A stretch of 62,808 nucleotides of DNA. Origin: Bifidobacterium canis. GTDB taxonomy: Bacteria; Actinomycetota; Actinomycetes; Actinomycetales; Bifidobacteriaceae. The notes under the pieces are model-generated. The model was not told the origin of the DNA and did no database searches. It saw only the letters and a program-made list of their open reading frames with translations. Location of the stretch: NCBI RefSeq assembly GCF_009727065.1, contig NZ_WNLP01000011.1, forward strand, positions 1 to 62,808, in the 5' to 3' direction. The translations under genes were made by a program, and so were the position numbers. Positions 40,515 to 50,047 of this stretch are shown piece after piece (within the stretch, counting starts at the first letter, position 1; each line of letters opens with the position of its first letter).

Positions 40515-41301
40515 CAACGTGATTCTCGAAGGCGCCAATATAAGCAAGAGCTTCGGCACCAAGCGCACGCGGCAGCAGGTGCTGTTCGACGTAAACGTGC
40601 ATGTGTGCGCGGGGGAGTGCCTCGCCGTCATCGGCGAGTCGGGTTCCGGCAAAACCACGTTGACGCGCATACTGCTCGGTTTGGAAACGCCGAGCGCGGG
40701 CGACGTGCTGTTCTCAGGCGCGAGCATCGAGGGGAACGCCGGACGCGCGCAGCTGAAACTGCTGCGCGAACAATCCGGCATCGTCTACCAGAACCCGTTC
40801 GAATCACTCGACCCGCGCTGGACAGCCGGCAGATCGGTCGCCGAACCGTTGCGACTGCTGCCGAAACAGGATTCCGCACGTGCACGTGACGACGAACAGA
40901 TCGGCGCGCGCGTGGCAGACGCGCTGGAACTCGTGGGACTGCCGCCCGCCGAGTTCGTCGACCGATACCCGATGGATATGTCGGGCGGGCAGGCGCAGCG
41001 CGTCGCGATCGCGCGCGCCATCGTCAAAAACCCGCGCATCCTGCTCGCCGACGAGCCGATGAGCGCCATCGACGTGGCGGCGCGCGTGCAGATACTCGAC
41101 GCGCTCGCCGCGAGCCGCGAGCGCAATCCGCAGATGGCGATCGTGATCGTCTCGCACGACCTCGGCGTCGTGCAGAACATCGCCGACCGCATCGTTGTGA
41201 TACACCATGGCCGCATCGTCGAGCAAGGAACCACAGCGCAGGTGCTCAATACTCCGCAGGAACATTACACAAAAGAACTCATCGCAGTCGCGAGCATGTG
41301 A
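40501..41301 (+). CDS. Peptide/nickel-type ABC transporter ATPase 2 (DppF/NikE-like)
   Basis: A 266-residue second ATPase: Walker A GESGSGKTT, Q-loop YQNPFESLDPRW, signature [15 protein letters not shown] and Walker B LLADEPMSAIDV. Like its partner it lacks the C-terminal oligopeptide extension. ATG 40501 follows GAAGGAG and overlaps the upstream gene by 14 bases. The operon ends here; no binding motif reveals the ligand, so peptide and nickel both remain possible. Confidence 0.9.
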   Translation: MSEHDNVILEGANISKSFGTKRTRQQVLFDVNVHVCAGECLAVIGESGSGKTTLTRILLGLETPSAGDVLFSGASIEGNAGRAQLKLLREQSGIVYQNPFESLDPRWTAGRSVAEPLRLLPKQDSARARDDEQIGARVADALELVGLPPAEFVDRYPMDMSGGQAQRVAIARAIVKNPRILLADEPMSAIDVAARVQILDALAASRERNPQMAIVIVSHDLGVVQNIADRIVVIHHGRIVEQGTTAQVLNTPQEHYTKELIAVASM

Positions 41302-41709
41302 AAATCGTTGGTATTGTGCGGTTTCTTGAGTAATGCTCTGTGAATGTGTCACATATTCGCCTGCTCACAATGTGGACATATGCGCGCGTCGGCATTGTTT
41401 TGTCCGGGTTGTGTGGGTATTGTGCAGACATGATCAATTTCTCATGTTGTTGTCGCTGACCGGACGCCACAGGCGCGCGGGGCTGACGTATAACTTGAGA
41501 TCTGCCATTCGGCACAGTTCTTCTCGGAACATCCTTGGAACACTAGCTATAAGTAATCTAGCTGTAAGTAATTCTGTGTGACAACAGTGTCACTGTATCC
41601 AAGTGATATGCGAGAAAATATTCTCCGGTCGTCGTCAAAGCGAGCTTGAGGCGTATTTGAATCCACAAAGCAACCATTCAAAAACGCAAAGCAGCTTAAG
41701 GAAACGACA
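41302..41709. other. Non-coding gap upstream of the cysteine/methionine genes
   Basis: A 408-base gap. I see no protein, and no S-box or T-box consensus. It does hold a tandem 15-bp repeat at 41543-41572 (listed separately). The last 100 bases are AT-rich and presumably include the promoter. Confidence 0.5.
41543..41572. repeat. Tandem 15-bp direct repeat, possible operator
   Basis: CTAGCTATAAGTAAT (41543-41557) is followed directly by CTAGCTGTAAGTAAT (41558-41572). The core GTAAGTAA reappears at 42770-42777, upstream of the next gene. Two adjacent copies suggest a dimeric regulator binding site for the sulfur amino-acid genes. Confidence 0.5.
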
Positions 41710-42729
41710 ATGACCATTCACAACACGGTTTCGGAACTCATCGGCAACACCCCGCTCGTCGCACTGCACTCGGTCACCGACGGCGTGCGAGCCACCATCG
41801 CAGTCAAAGTCGAATACTTCAATCCGGGCGGTTCCTCGAAAGACCGCATCGCGGAACGCATCATCGACGCGGCGGAACGCGAAGGCAAACTCAAGCCAGG
41901 CGGTGTGATCGTCGAGCCAACGTCGGGCAACACCGGCGTAGGACTCGCGCTCGTCGCACAACAGCGCGGCTACCGCACGGTGTTCGTGCTGCCAGACAAG
42001 GTGAGCGAAACGAAGCGCGCGGTATTGCGAGCCTATGGAGCCGAAGTGGTCGTGACGCCGACAGACGTCGAACCGGACGACCCGCGTTCGTACTACCGCG
42101 TTTCGGACCGCCTCGCGCAAGAGATTCCGGGCGCGTTCAAACCGAACCAATACAGCAATCCGAACGGTCCGCGCAGCCATTACGAGACCACGGGACCGGA
42201 GATCTGGGAAGCCACCGACCACAAAGTGACGCATTTCGTGGCGGGCATCGGCACCGGCGGCACGATCTCGGGAACAGGACGTTATTTGAAGGAAGCGTCG
42301 AACGGCGAAGTCACCGTGATCGGCGCGGATCCGGAAGGATCCATCTACTCGTACCCGAGCAACGTGCACGGGTACGACATCGAAGGTGTGGGGGAAGATT
42401 TCTATCCAGCCGCTTACGATCAGCATATCGCCGACGCCATCGAGCAAATCGATGACCACGAGGCGTTCCTGATGACACGCCGACTTGCAGCAGAAGAGGG
42501 GCTGCTCGTCGGCGGGTCAAGCGGCATGGCTGTCGCGGCGGCCATCAAATATGCGCGCGAGCACGACCTCGACGAGTCACAGACCGTCGTGGTGCTGCTG
42601 CCGGACTCCGGCCGCGGATACCTCGAAAAGATCTTCAACGACGATTGGATGATCGAACACGGGTATGCGGACGTCGTTGCAGCCACCAGCAAGCCATCGC
42701 TTGTAGACAGCGTGCTCGTCAGTGAGTGA
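41710..42729 (+). CDS. Cystathionine beta-synthase / cysteine synthase-like PLP enzyme
   Basis: A fold-type II PLP enzyme of 339 residues that joins serine (or O-acetylserine) with homocysteine or sulfide. The PLP lysine is in NPGGSSKDRIAERI, the substrate loop is PTSGNTGVGLAL and the phosphate-binding GIGTGGTISGTGRY is intact. There is no heme or C-terminal CBS domain. Its sequence (DPEGSIYSYPSNVHGYDIEG) resembles the actinobacterial CBS-like group more than CysK. The next gene is a cystathionine gamma-synthase/lyase family member, suggesting transsulfuration. AAGGAAACGAC precedes the ATG. Confidence 0.85.
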   Translation: MTIHNTVSELIGNTPLVALHSVTDGVRATIAVKVEYFNPGGSSKDRIAERIIDAAEREGKLKPGGVIVEPTSGNTGVGLALVAQQRGYRTVFVLPDKVSETKRAVLRAYGAEVVVTPTDVEPDDPRSYYRVSDRLAQEIPGAFKPNQYSNPNGPRSHYETTGPEIWEATDHKVTHFVAGIGTGGTISGTGRYLKEASNGEVTVIGADPEGSIYSYPSNVHGYDIEGVGEDFYPAAYDQHIADAIEQIDDHEAFLMTRRLAAEEGLLVGGSSGMAVAAAIKYAREHDLDESQTVVVLLPDSGRGYLEKIFNDDWMIEHGYADVVAATSKPSLVDSVLVSE

Positions 42730-42822
42730 ACGCACCGTTTTCAGTCTCGCATCAATTAACCCAGTAACCGTAAGTAAGCGTAAACAACTGTAATTAGCAG
42801 TTTTCTTTGAGATAGGAACATC

Positions 42823-44004
42823 ATGACCAAGGCAGACAAGCACTACATCGAAGACGCCATTGCAACCCGCGCGATCCATGCGGGGCAGGAGCCGGACGCA
42901 CTGACCGGCGCGGTCTCCACGCCGATCTACATGACCTCCACGTTCAAGCAAGACGGCGTGGGTGGACTGCGCGGCGGCTACGACTACAGCCGATCCGTCA
43001 ACCCGACACGCACGTCGTTCGACGAGCAGCTCGCGGCGGTGGAAGGCGCCGACTATGCGATGAGCTTCTCCTCAGGGCTCGCAGCCATCGACGTGCTGCT
43101 GCGCTCCACGATGAAGCCGGGAGATAACATTCTCATCGGTAACGACGTGTACGGCGGAACCTACCGTCTGCTGTCGAAGGTGTTCGTGCCGTGGGGCGTG
43201 GGTCTCGATGTGGTCGACACCACCGATCCTTCGGCGGTGAACACGGCGCTCGCCGCGAAATCATACAAATACATCTGGGTGGAAACGCCATCGAACCCGC
43301 TGCTCGGCATCACCGACATCGCACTCACCGCGCAGCTCGCGCACGAGCACGGCACGAAAGTGGTGGTAGACAACACGTTCGCTTCGCCGGTGCTGCAGCA
43401 TCCGTTGGTCGACGGGGCTGATGCCGTGGTCTATTCGACCACCAAATACATTGGCGGGCATTCCGACGTGGTTGGCGGAGCCGTGCTCACCAACGATTCG
43501 CAAGTGGCTGATCAGGTGGCCTTCCTGCAGAATTCGGCGGGTGCAGTGCCATCGCCGTTCGACTCCTGGCTCGACATTCGCGGCCTGAAAACCCTCGACC
43601 TGCGTGTGCGCCGCCACAGCGCCAACGCCCTGAAAATCGCCGAATGGCTTGAGACGCGCCCAGAGGTGGAACGCGTCTGGTACCCAGGTCTCGAATCGCA
43701 TCCGGGTCACGAGGTCGCAGCGCGCCAGATGCACGGCGGCTTCGGCGGCATGGTTTCCGTGCAGCTTGCCGGAGGTCCGGAGGCTGCGAACCGTTTCGCC
43801 TCGTCCACGCGACTATTCACGTTAGCGGAATCGTTGGGTGGCGTCGAATCGCTCATCGAGGTGCCGGCAGCCATGACGCACGCCTCCGTGTCGGGAACCA
43901 CCCTTGAGGTGCCGGCCAATCTGGTGCGTCTGTCGATCGGCATCGAGAACGCCGACGACCTCATCGTCGACCTCGCCCAAGCCCTCGACGACCTCTCCGC
44001 ATAG
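42823..44004 (+). CDS. metB: Cystathionine gamma-synthase (or gamma-lyase)
   Basis: A fold-type I PLP enzyme of the Cys/Met metabolism family, 393 residues. The PLP lysine is in YSTTKYIGGHSDVVGG; the tyrosine-arginine pair in YDYSRSVNPTR binds the neighbour's cofactor; DNTFASPVLQHPL is the family segment. Synthases and lyases of this family are hard to separate by eye. Beside a CBS-like gene it could run transsulfuration either way. AGATAGGAACATC precedes ATG 42823. Confidence 0.88.
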   Translation: MTKADKHYIEDAIATRAIHAGQEPDALTGAVSTPIYMTSTFKQDGVGGLRGGYDYSRSVNPTRTSFDEQLAAVEGADYAMSFSSGLAAIDVLLRSTMKPGDNILIGNDVYGGTYRLLSKVFVPWGVGLDVVDTTDPSAVNTALAAKSYKYIWVETPSNPLLGITDIALTAQLAHEHGTKVVVDNTFASPVLQHPLVDGADAVVYSTTKYIGGHSDVVGGAVLTNDSQVADQVAFLQNSAGAVPSPFDSWLDIRGLKTLDLRVRRHSANALKIAEWLETRPEVERVWYPGLESHPGHEVAARQMHGGFGGMVSVQLAGGPEAANRFASSTRLFTLAESLGGVESLIEVPAAMTHASVSGTTLEVPANLVRLSIGIENADDLIVDLAQALDDLSA

Positions 44005-44041
44005 TTGTCTCTACAGTATCCGCGCAAGTTAGCGCGGGCAC

Positions 44042-44080
44042 TGTGGATAACCGGGCGTATGCGTCACGGATTGTGGATAA
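44042..44080. promoter_or_regulatory. Two DnaA boxes upstream of recQ
   Basis: TGTGGATAA occurs at 44042-44050 and again at 44072-44080, both the minus-strand form of the consensus TTATCCACA. They are exactly 30 bases apart, in phase by roughly three helical turns. A near-match, TGTGGAAAA, follows at 44102-44110. Confidence 0.6.
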
Positions 44081-44154
44081 ACCAGCAGAGTGCGCAGAGT
44101 GTGTGGAAAACGCGGGACTATACAAATTGACGGCGCTGATTAGACTGGAACACT

Positions 44155-46113
44155 ATGACTGAGCACGCCGAACGTTCCGCAACGCAGACTCTGCGCCAAT
44201 ACTTTGGCTACGAGAGCTTCCGCCCCGGTCAGCAGGAGCTGATCGAGGCGATTCTGAACGGACGAGACGTGCTCGGCGTGATGCCCACCGGCTCGGGCAA
44301 ATCGATCTGCTACCAGATTCCCGCGGTCATGCTGCATGGCATCACCATTGTGATCTCACCGCTGATCTCACTGATGCGAGATCAGGTGGACGGCGCAAAC
44401 GAAATCGGCATCCCAGCCGCATTCATCAACACTACGCAATCTCCCGAAGAACAGCAGCAGGTGTTCGCGCAGGCGGACGCAGGTGAGATCAAATTACTGT
44501 ATGTTGCGCCGGAACGCTTGCAAACACAACGTTTTATGAACTTCGCCGCGCACGCCGACATTGCGCTGTTCGCAGTGGACGAAGCACACTGTGTGTCGCA
44601 GTGGGGGCAGGATTTCCGCTCGTCATACCTTGGCATAGGCGAGTTCATCGACGCGCTGCCGGACCGCCCGACAGTCGCCGCATTCACAGCGACCGCCACC
44701 GAGCGCGTGCGCCGGGACATTGTGAAATTGCTGGGATTGCGCGATCCGAAGATCGTGGTGACCGGCTTCGACCGCGATAATCTCTACTTTGACATGCTCA
44801 AACTCACGACGCGCGAGAAAGCGAACTGGATCGCTCGCTACGTCGCTGAGCACGCCGACGAATCCGGCATCGTCTACTGCGCGACGCGCAAGGAAACGGA
44901 GTCATTGGCACAAACACTCAACATTCTCGTGCCGCAACTGCGCAAAGCGAATGGCGAGCAGACGGACGGCACGCCGGTGGCCGTCGCCTACCACGGCGGC
45001 ATGCCTGCGGATGTGCGCGAACATGCGCAACGCGACTTCGTGACCGACGTGACGCCGGTGGTCGTGGCGACGAACGCGTTCGGCATGGGCATCGACAAGT
45101 CGAACGTGCGGTACGTGATCCACCACAACATGCCCGAAAGCATAGAAGCGTATTACCAGGAGGCCGGGCGCGCCGGGCGAGACGGCGAGCCGAGCCGCTG
45201 CACGCTGCTGTGGAACGAGTCGGACATCGTGACCCGCCGCCGTCTGCTCGACATGGGCGGGCAGAACGAGCGACTTTCCGCGGATGAGCAGGAGATAGTG
45301 CGCCAGTCGAAACGACGTCTGCTCGACGGCATGATCGGCTACTGCCGCACCACCGAATGTCTGCACAAATATATGACGCGCTACTTCGGCGAGGACGATG
45401 GTGCGCGCACTTCCGAGAACGGTCACTGTGCGGGCGGTTGCGTGAACTGTGAAAGCACGTTCGAAACGGTTGACGTGTCTGGCATTGCACGCTCGATCAG
45501 CATGTGCGTGCACGACCTCGGCCAACACTATGGCATGGGCAAGGTCGTTGCGGTGCTGCGCGGATCAAAGGCGAAGGATCTACTTGACCGTGGGCTCAAC
45601 CTAGTGCCCACCTACGGAAAACTGCACGACGTGAACGAGGCGAAAATCCGCGACGTGCTCAACCAGATGGTGGCCGACGGTTTCCTGTTCATAGGTGAGG
45701 GGCGGCTTCCGCTACTGCAGTTCGGCCCTCGCGCCGGCGAAACCGTGTCGCCCGCGTTCCACTACGAGATCAAGAAAAGCGAACGCAAATCGAAGTCGCG
45801 TGGCACGCAATCTTCGGGACTTACGGCGGGGGAGCGTGCGCTCGCCGGACTCGGCACGGGAACTGGCGCGAGCAACAGTGCGGACGAGGAGCTTTTCGAG
45901 CATCTGCGCGCGCTGCGACTGCAGATCGCACGCGAGATCTCGAAACCTCCATACATTGTGTTCTCGGATCGTGCGCTGCGAGACATGGCACACAATCACC
46001 CGCACACCGACGCGGAGTTTCTGGCAGTCAACGGCGTTGGCACAAGCAAACTCGAGCGGTACGGCAAGCGTTTCCTGGAGGTCATTCGCATCTTCGACAA
46101 TGCCTCCGCGTGA
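44155..46113 (+). CDS. recQ: ATP-dependent DNA helicase RecQ
   Basis: A 3'-5' DNA helicase of 652 residues for recombinational repair and fork processing. The domain order is: helicase core with Walker A MPTGSGKSICYQ and the DEAH box in AVDEAHCVSQWGQDF; RecQ zinc region with four cysteines (TTECLHKYM, then HCAGGCVNCE); winged helix; and a C-terminal HRDC domain (about 570-645, ending NGVGTSKLERYGKRF). A Ser/Lys-rich linker precedes HRDC. TAGACT at 44141-44146 is eight bases before the ATG, so this may be another leaderless mRNA. Confidence 0.96.
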   Translation: MTEHAERSATQTLRQYFGYESFRPGQQELIEAILNGRDVLGVMPTGSGKSICYQIPAVMLHGITIVISPLISLMRDQVDGANEIGIPAAFINTTQSPEEQQQVFAQADAGEIKLLYVAPERLQTQRFMNFAAHADIALFAVDEAHCVSQWGQDFRSSYLGIGEFIDALPDRPTVAAFTATATERVRRDIVKLLGLRDPKIVVTGFDRDNLYFDMLKLTTREKANWIARYVAEHADESGIVYCATRKETESLAQTLNILVPQLRKANGEQTDGTPVAVAYHGGMPADVREHAQRDFVTDVTPVVVATNAFGMGIDKSNVRYVIHHNMPESIEAYYQEAGRAGRDGEPSRCTLLWNESDIVTRRRLLDMGGQNERLSADEQEIVRQSKRRLLDGMIGYCRTTECLHKYMTRYFGEDDGARTSENGHCAGGCVNCESTFETVDVSGIARSISMCVHDLGQHYGMGKVVAVLRGSKAKDLLDRGLNLVPTYGKLHDVNEAKIRDVLNQMVADGFLFIGEGRLPLLQFGPRAGETVSPAFHYEIKKSERKSKSRGTQSSGLTAGERALAGLGTGTGASNSADEELFEHLRALRLQIAREISKPPYIVFSDRALRDMAHNHPHTDAEFLAVNGVGTSKLERYGKRFLEVIRIFDNASA

Positions 46114-46137
46114 AAGTTCCCCGACCTGTGGCATGGG

Positions 46138-46671
46138 TCAGGCAGGCATGCCGTGCTGGGCCATGGCTTGCTTCCAGCGGCGGATTTTGTCGCCGAAAAT
46201 GACGAATGAATCCACAGTGTGCAAGCTGATCCACTGCCATAGCGGGCCGGCGGCCGGCGTGGATTCAGCCCATTTGCGCTGGTTCTTCCCGAAGAGTTCG
46301 TCTTGTGAGAACTCGTTGATCATCCACTGAATCTGACTGATCAGATTATTGAATGAGTCGATCATCTGCTGAGGAGTGGAGTCCTGCCACGTTTCATCAA
46401 ACATCTCGTACAAATTGCTGAGATGCAGCCATGAGTAGCCGTCGGCAGGTGTGTGCACCAAGTGACCTTCCTGCTCATTGTGCTCCCAGTCGAGCAGCAG
46501 ACTCATCCAGCCGAGCTCATAGGCGAGCATCTGCCGAGGTGTGCGGTTATCCGCCTCCGGCTGCAGCTCGTCCCAATACTGCTCCGGGATGTTTTGGAAC
46601 TCGCTGATGAACGCTTTTCCATGCTGCCTGATCTCGTCGGCGAGCTCAGTTCCGGATTCATACGTTTCCAT
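46138..46671 (-). CDS. ClbS/DfsB family four-helix-bundle protein
   Basis: A 177-residue protein resembling the ClbS/DfsB (DUF1706) family, within the DinB-like four-helix-bundle superfamily: an N-terminal helix, then TPRQMLAYELGWMSLLLDWE, and a C-terminal ISLHTVDSFVIFGDKIRRW. ClbS protects E. coli from colibactin; the role of ordinary homologues is unknown. The start is placed at the ATG of METYESGTELADE; the frame is open upstream for 35 codons but those lack family similarity. It is convergent with recQ and marks the left edge of the accessory region. Confidence 0.75.
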   Translation of the reverse strand: METYESGTELADEIRQHGKAFISEFQNIPEQYWDELQPEADNRTPRQMLAYELGWMSLLLDWEHNEQEGHLVHTPADGYSWLHLSNLYEMFDETWQDSTPQQMIDSFNNLISQIQWMINEFSQDELFGKNQRKWAESTPAAGPLWQWISLHTVDSFVIFGDKIRRWKQAMAQHGMPA

Positions 46672-46959
46672 GATCCACCTCACGTTCGTTGAGCTGCTAC
46701 TGCGCAGGAGTTGTCTGCCGGCGACAGTGCCGGCGGATCGCGGAATGTAACTAGAGTATTGCGGCTCATATCGCAACCTCTTTCAGGCCGAGAGTACTGG
46801 GTACTCACTCTTAATTTTGCTTAGTATAGGTGCTCGCGCAGGGATTCCCAACTAATCTGGCGATTTGCTGGAAAGTGTCTGTATGACTTTCCAGTCGTGC
46901 TCTTGAAACTGAGCATGGGAGAAAGCAAGGCTCTCGAAGTCGTAAATATTACATATGAA

Positions 46960-47361
46960 TTATTGAAGGATGTGAGCTACCTTTTGCTCTAAGAATGCGC
47001 TGCTGGCAAGAGCATACAGATCTCCGGCGCAGTCATCGATGATGGCACATGGAAATGTCTGAACCAGCGCTCGCTCGTCACCGTTATATTGACCTAGCAT
47101 CGCATTGAACAAAGGGGAGCTGCGGGGGATTCGCGAGACCGAATACGCTCCATCTTCGAGTGCCCATGCGACCTCGGTGTGTTCATCGTCGGTGAGTGAA
47201 TCTTTGCCCGGGTAGAGTTTGTGCTCCATGAGATCGTAGAGTACGTCGAACAATACGATGTTATTGGTTGCCGCTCCCTCTTCAAGGGTCGTTCTGATGA
47301 GTTGCGGATCAATCTCTTCTATTGAGTCATGCATCACTGCGGGCGTTATGTTGGTGGGCAT
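46960..47361 (-). CDS. Hypothetical protein, acidic
   Basis: A 133-residue acidic, soluble protein with no motif I recognise. The frame is open upstream to 47487, but that would overlap the mutT-like gene's promoter and start on the other strand, so I prefer the ATG at 47361 (MPTNITPAVM). No clear ribosome site precedes either. It is flanked by the ClbS-like gene and divergent from the Nudix gene. Confidence 0.5.
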   Translation of the reverse strand: MPTNITPAVMHDSIEEIDPQLIRTTLEEGAATNNIVLFDVLYDLMEHKLYPGKDSLTDDEHTEVAWALEDGAYSVSRIPRSSPLFNAMLGQYNGDERALVQTFPCAIIDDCAGDLYALASSAFLEQKVAHILQ

Positions 47362-47485
47362 GTTCACAGAGTAGGTCACGTGCCTGGCAATCGCATCGTG
47401 TATGCAGAGATTCTTTGGGATCGTGTCGTCAAGGAACCGTGTTGTATCCTGGGTCCAGCTGTTTTCCAAGGAGAAGTGGAACAAC

Positions 47486-47944
47486 ATGGATTCAGATGTT
47501 CAGACGCCCAAACTCATTCGAGTGGTGGGTGCGGCGATTGTTCGGGATGGCACGGTTCTGTGCGGTCAACGTGGGCACGGCAAATCGTTGGCTGGATATT
47601 GGGAGTTCCCCGGAGGCAAAATCGAAGCGGGCGAAACTCCTCGTCAAGCACTGCAACGCGAAATCGAAGAGGAGCTGCTGTGCGAAGTCAATGTTGATTC
47701 GCCGGTGTGCACGAGCCGCTACACCTATGATTTCGGCATGGTGGAGCTCACGACGTTCCTGTGCCATCTCGTCTCGGGCGAGCCGACTCTGACTGAGCAT
47801 GAGCAAATCGCATGGGTTGAACCAAGCCAGATGCCTACGTTGAACTGGGCTCCGGTGGATCACGAAGCTGTTGAACGTATCTCCCATATGGTTTTACACA
47901 TAAGAAAGAAAAGTGTGAGTAGAACGATATTGCAAATGATCTGA
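47486..47944 (+). CDS. Nudix hydrolase, MutT-like (d)NTP pyrophosphohydrolase
   Basis: A 152-residue Nudix protein. The Nudix box is complete: the GX5EX7REUXEEXGU pattern is covered by GGKIEAGETPRQALQREIEE at about residues 47-66. The opening RVVGAAIVRDGTVLCGQRG and the later EHEQIAWVEPSQMPTLNW fit the MutT/CTP-pyrophosphohydrolase subgroup that clears oxidised nucleotides such as 8-oxo-dGTP. AAGGAG precedes ATG 47486. A strong terminator follows. Confidence 0.88.
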   Translation: MDSDVQTPKLIRVVGAAIVRDGTVLCGQRGHGKSLAGYWEFPGGKIEAGETPRQALQREIEEELLCEVNVDSPVCTSRYTYDFGMVELTTFLCHLVSGEPTLTEHEQIAWVEPSQMPTLNWAPVDHEAVERISHMVLHIRKKSVSRTILQMI

Positions 47945-47957
47945 AGTGACAAATTGA

Positions 47958-48001
47958 TTATGTGGCCGTTCTCAGACGTTCATCCGAGAACGGCCACATA
48001 A
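47958..48001. terminator. Terminator between the Nudix gene and the convergent hypothetical gene
   Basis: Perfect 16-bp arms TTATGTGGCCGTTCTC (47958-47973) and GAGAACGGCCACATAA (47986-48001), flanked by AT-rich DNA on both sides. Probably bidirectional. Confidence 0.8.
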
Positions 48002-48051
48002 CATAATCAATATTTAGTTAGACCATTTCAGCAAACTATTCCAGTGCTCTT

Positions 48052-48570
48052 TTAGTTCCTTTTTAACTGGATCTTTTTAAACTGAAGTTCAAGAGTCTCT
48101 TGTAAGTCTGTGAGTGTCGCTTGAAGATATTCGTTCTTCTTCTTTTCAGTGTTTTCTCGTAATTCCTCCCAGCCGGGATGGAACTTATCTATTTCTTTTG
48201 CTGAAATTATATCTGCCTCACAGCGCTTAGTCGGGGTACCAGCGGCGAGCACTGATATTCGGCAGACTAGTACGGCTGAATAGTTGTCGATTAGGATGCC
48301 GTTGCGTACGGGCACCCCTTCTCGCAGGGCCACGTTTAAAAAGTTTTCACAGTCCTCTCCGGAAAGATACTGTGTGATATCCTTCCACTCCCATGGGAAA
48401 TTTGGTATGTGCGCGATGTATGCCGTCCACTCCTCCGTGGTGTAGCCGTCCTTTTGCAGGTCAAAGGTCTCCAAGACATTGTTGACATTGTCAAAACATT
48501 GCAACATTTTTGTTGCATGGAGGGAGTAATTAGGTACATTAGTTCCTTTCTTGTAATAATATTGTGGCAT
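48052..48570 (-). CDS. Hypothetical protein of the defence island
   Basis: A 172-residue soluble protein with no recognisable family. The C-terminal third (residues 130-172) is a charged, probably coiled-coil helix with many Glu, Gln and Lys. Base composition drops here compared with the upstream core genes. It is divergent from the methyltransferase gene, 111 bases away, so the two share a control region. A role as a regulator or accessory of the restriction-modification genes is only a guess. Confidence 0.55.
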   Translation of the reverse strand: MPQYYYKKGTNVPNYSLHATKMLQCFDNVNNVLETFDLQKDGYTTEEWTAYIAHIPNFPWEWKDITQYLSGEDCENFLNVALREGVPVRNGILIDNYSAVLVCRISVLAAGTPTKRCEADIISAKEIDKFHPGWEELRENTEKKKNEYLQATLTDLQETLELQFKKIQLKRN

Positions 48571-48669
48571 AAATTACTATAACATGTTTATAGAACAAAT
48601 GTTCGATGAATGTTGGATTTTGCTGCACTTTTGCAAAATAATCTGGGTCAAAAAGGTAACATTTTGATA

Positions 48670-48682
48670 TATACTAGTCCCG
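48670..48682 (+). promoter_or_regulatory. Promoter of the methyltransferase gene, probably leaderless
   Basis: TATACT at 48670-48675 is six bases before GTG 48682. There is no ribosome site. The methyltransferase's own N-terminal HTH could bind here and autoregulate, as M.SsoII/M.EcoRII-type enzymes do. Confidence 0.4.
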
Positions 48683-50047
48683 TGAGTATCGAACAAAAGA
48701 ACGAGGATACAGCTTTAGGGCTTATTAAAACGTTGCGCCAATCTATGACACGCAAACAGCTGGCAGACGCATTGGCTGTGCAAACATTGACTGTTGAGCG
48801 TTGGGAAACTGGGAAAGTTGAGTGCAAGCCGGGATACATCCCCGCACTGAAAGAGCTGTACTACGGGACAACGCACGAAAATGGCACAGACTTTTCGGTG
48901 ATTGATCTTTTGCTGGTATTGGTGGTATTCGACGCGGATTTGCGCAAGTTGGTGGTCATGCGGTGTACGCCAGCGAGTGGAATAAATACTCCGTGTGCAC
49001 ATACCGCACAAACTATGGGTTTGCCGATGAAGTTGATGGCGATATAACTCAGGTCGATACAGATGATATTCCTGATTGCGATGTAGTGCTTGCTGGTTTT
49101 CCATGCCAGCCGTTCAGCTTGGCCGGCGTATCGAAAAAGCGTAGTCTCGGTCGTGACACTGGATTTAGAGATAAAACTCAAGGAACTCTGTTCTTCGATG
49201 TTGCGCGCATCATCGCCGCTAAACGGCCAGCAGCTTTTTACTTGAGAATGTGAAGAACTTGCAGTCCCACGATCATGGGCGTACTTTCCAGGTGATTCTC
49301 GATACGTTGCAAAATGAGCTTGGCTACGAGGTGCACTACAAGGTCATTGATGCCCAGCATTTTGTCCCTCAGCATCGTGAACGAATTTATATTGTCGGTT
49401 TTCGTTCGCCCACCAATTTCTCGTGGGATGATTTGCGTTATCCAGAGCATGCTCCGAAACTGCGCGATATCCTTCACAAGACAGATGGAACAGAACCAGT
49501 TTTACCATGGGATCAAGGTAAGTACTTTGACCATGAATCCAATACCGTCCGCGAGAAATACACGCTGACACCACGTTTGTGGCAGTATCTTCAGGATTAC
49601 AAAGCTAAGCATGAGGCAATGGGGCATGGTTTCGGTTTTGGCCTTGTGAATCCAGATATGGTTTCGCGTACACTTTCCGCGCGATACCACAAAGACGGCT
49701 CTGAGATTCTCATTGATCAGGGGGAGGGGAAACGGCCTCGGCGCTTGACGCCGCGTGAGTGTGCGCGATTGATGGGATACCCGGATGATTTGCGGATACC
49801 TGTGTCGGACACCCAAGCATATCGCCAATTCGGTAATAGCGTTTGTGTGCCAGTCATTGCTGAAGTAGCGCGCTTGATGAAACCATACATCATATCGATC
49901 AAAGATGAGAAAAAGAGCGATGCAAATAAACGAACCGTGACCGCAGCGCGCATTGAGAAGACAAAAAACAGGCTATTGCCAACGCTGAGAGTTAAGACTA
50001 TTAGACTGGACGAATATGAGCAACATGCACGACGCTTTGGAAACTGA
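48682..50047 (+). pseudogene. C5-cytosine DNA methyltransferase with N-terminal HTH, two frameshifts
   Basis: Reconstructed protein of about 455 residues. Residues 1-65 are an XRE-type HTH (MTRKQLADALAVQTLTVERW). The methyltransferase follows: motif I ([15 protein letters not shown]), the catalytic PCQ loop ([10 protein letters not shown]), motif VI (ENV), motif VIII ([11 protein letters not shown]) and motifs IX-X ([22 protein letters not shown]). The frame breaks at T4 48908-48911 and T5 49235-49239; adding one T at each restores everything. It overlaps the endonuclease gene by 32 bases. The HTH fusion suggests self-regulation of the pair. As read, the protein would be inactive. Confidence 0.88.

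Noticed and set aside
41302..41709. SAM (S-box) riboswitch ahead of the sulfur amino-acid genes
   Set aside because: The conserved S-box blocks are not present, and the tandem 15-bp repeat points to a protein operator instead.
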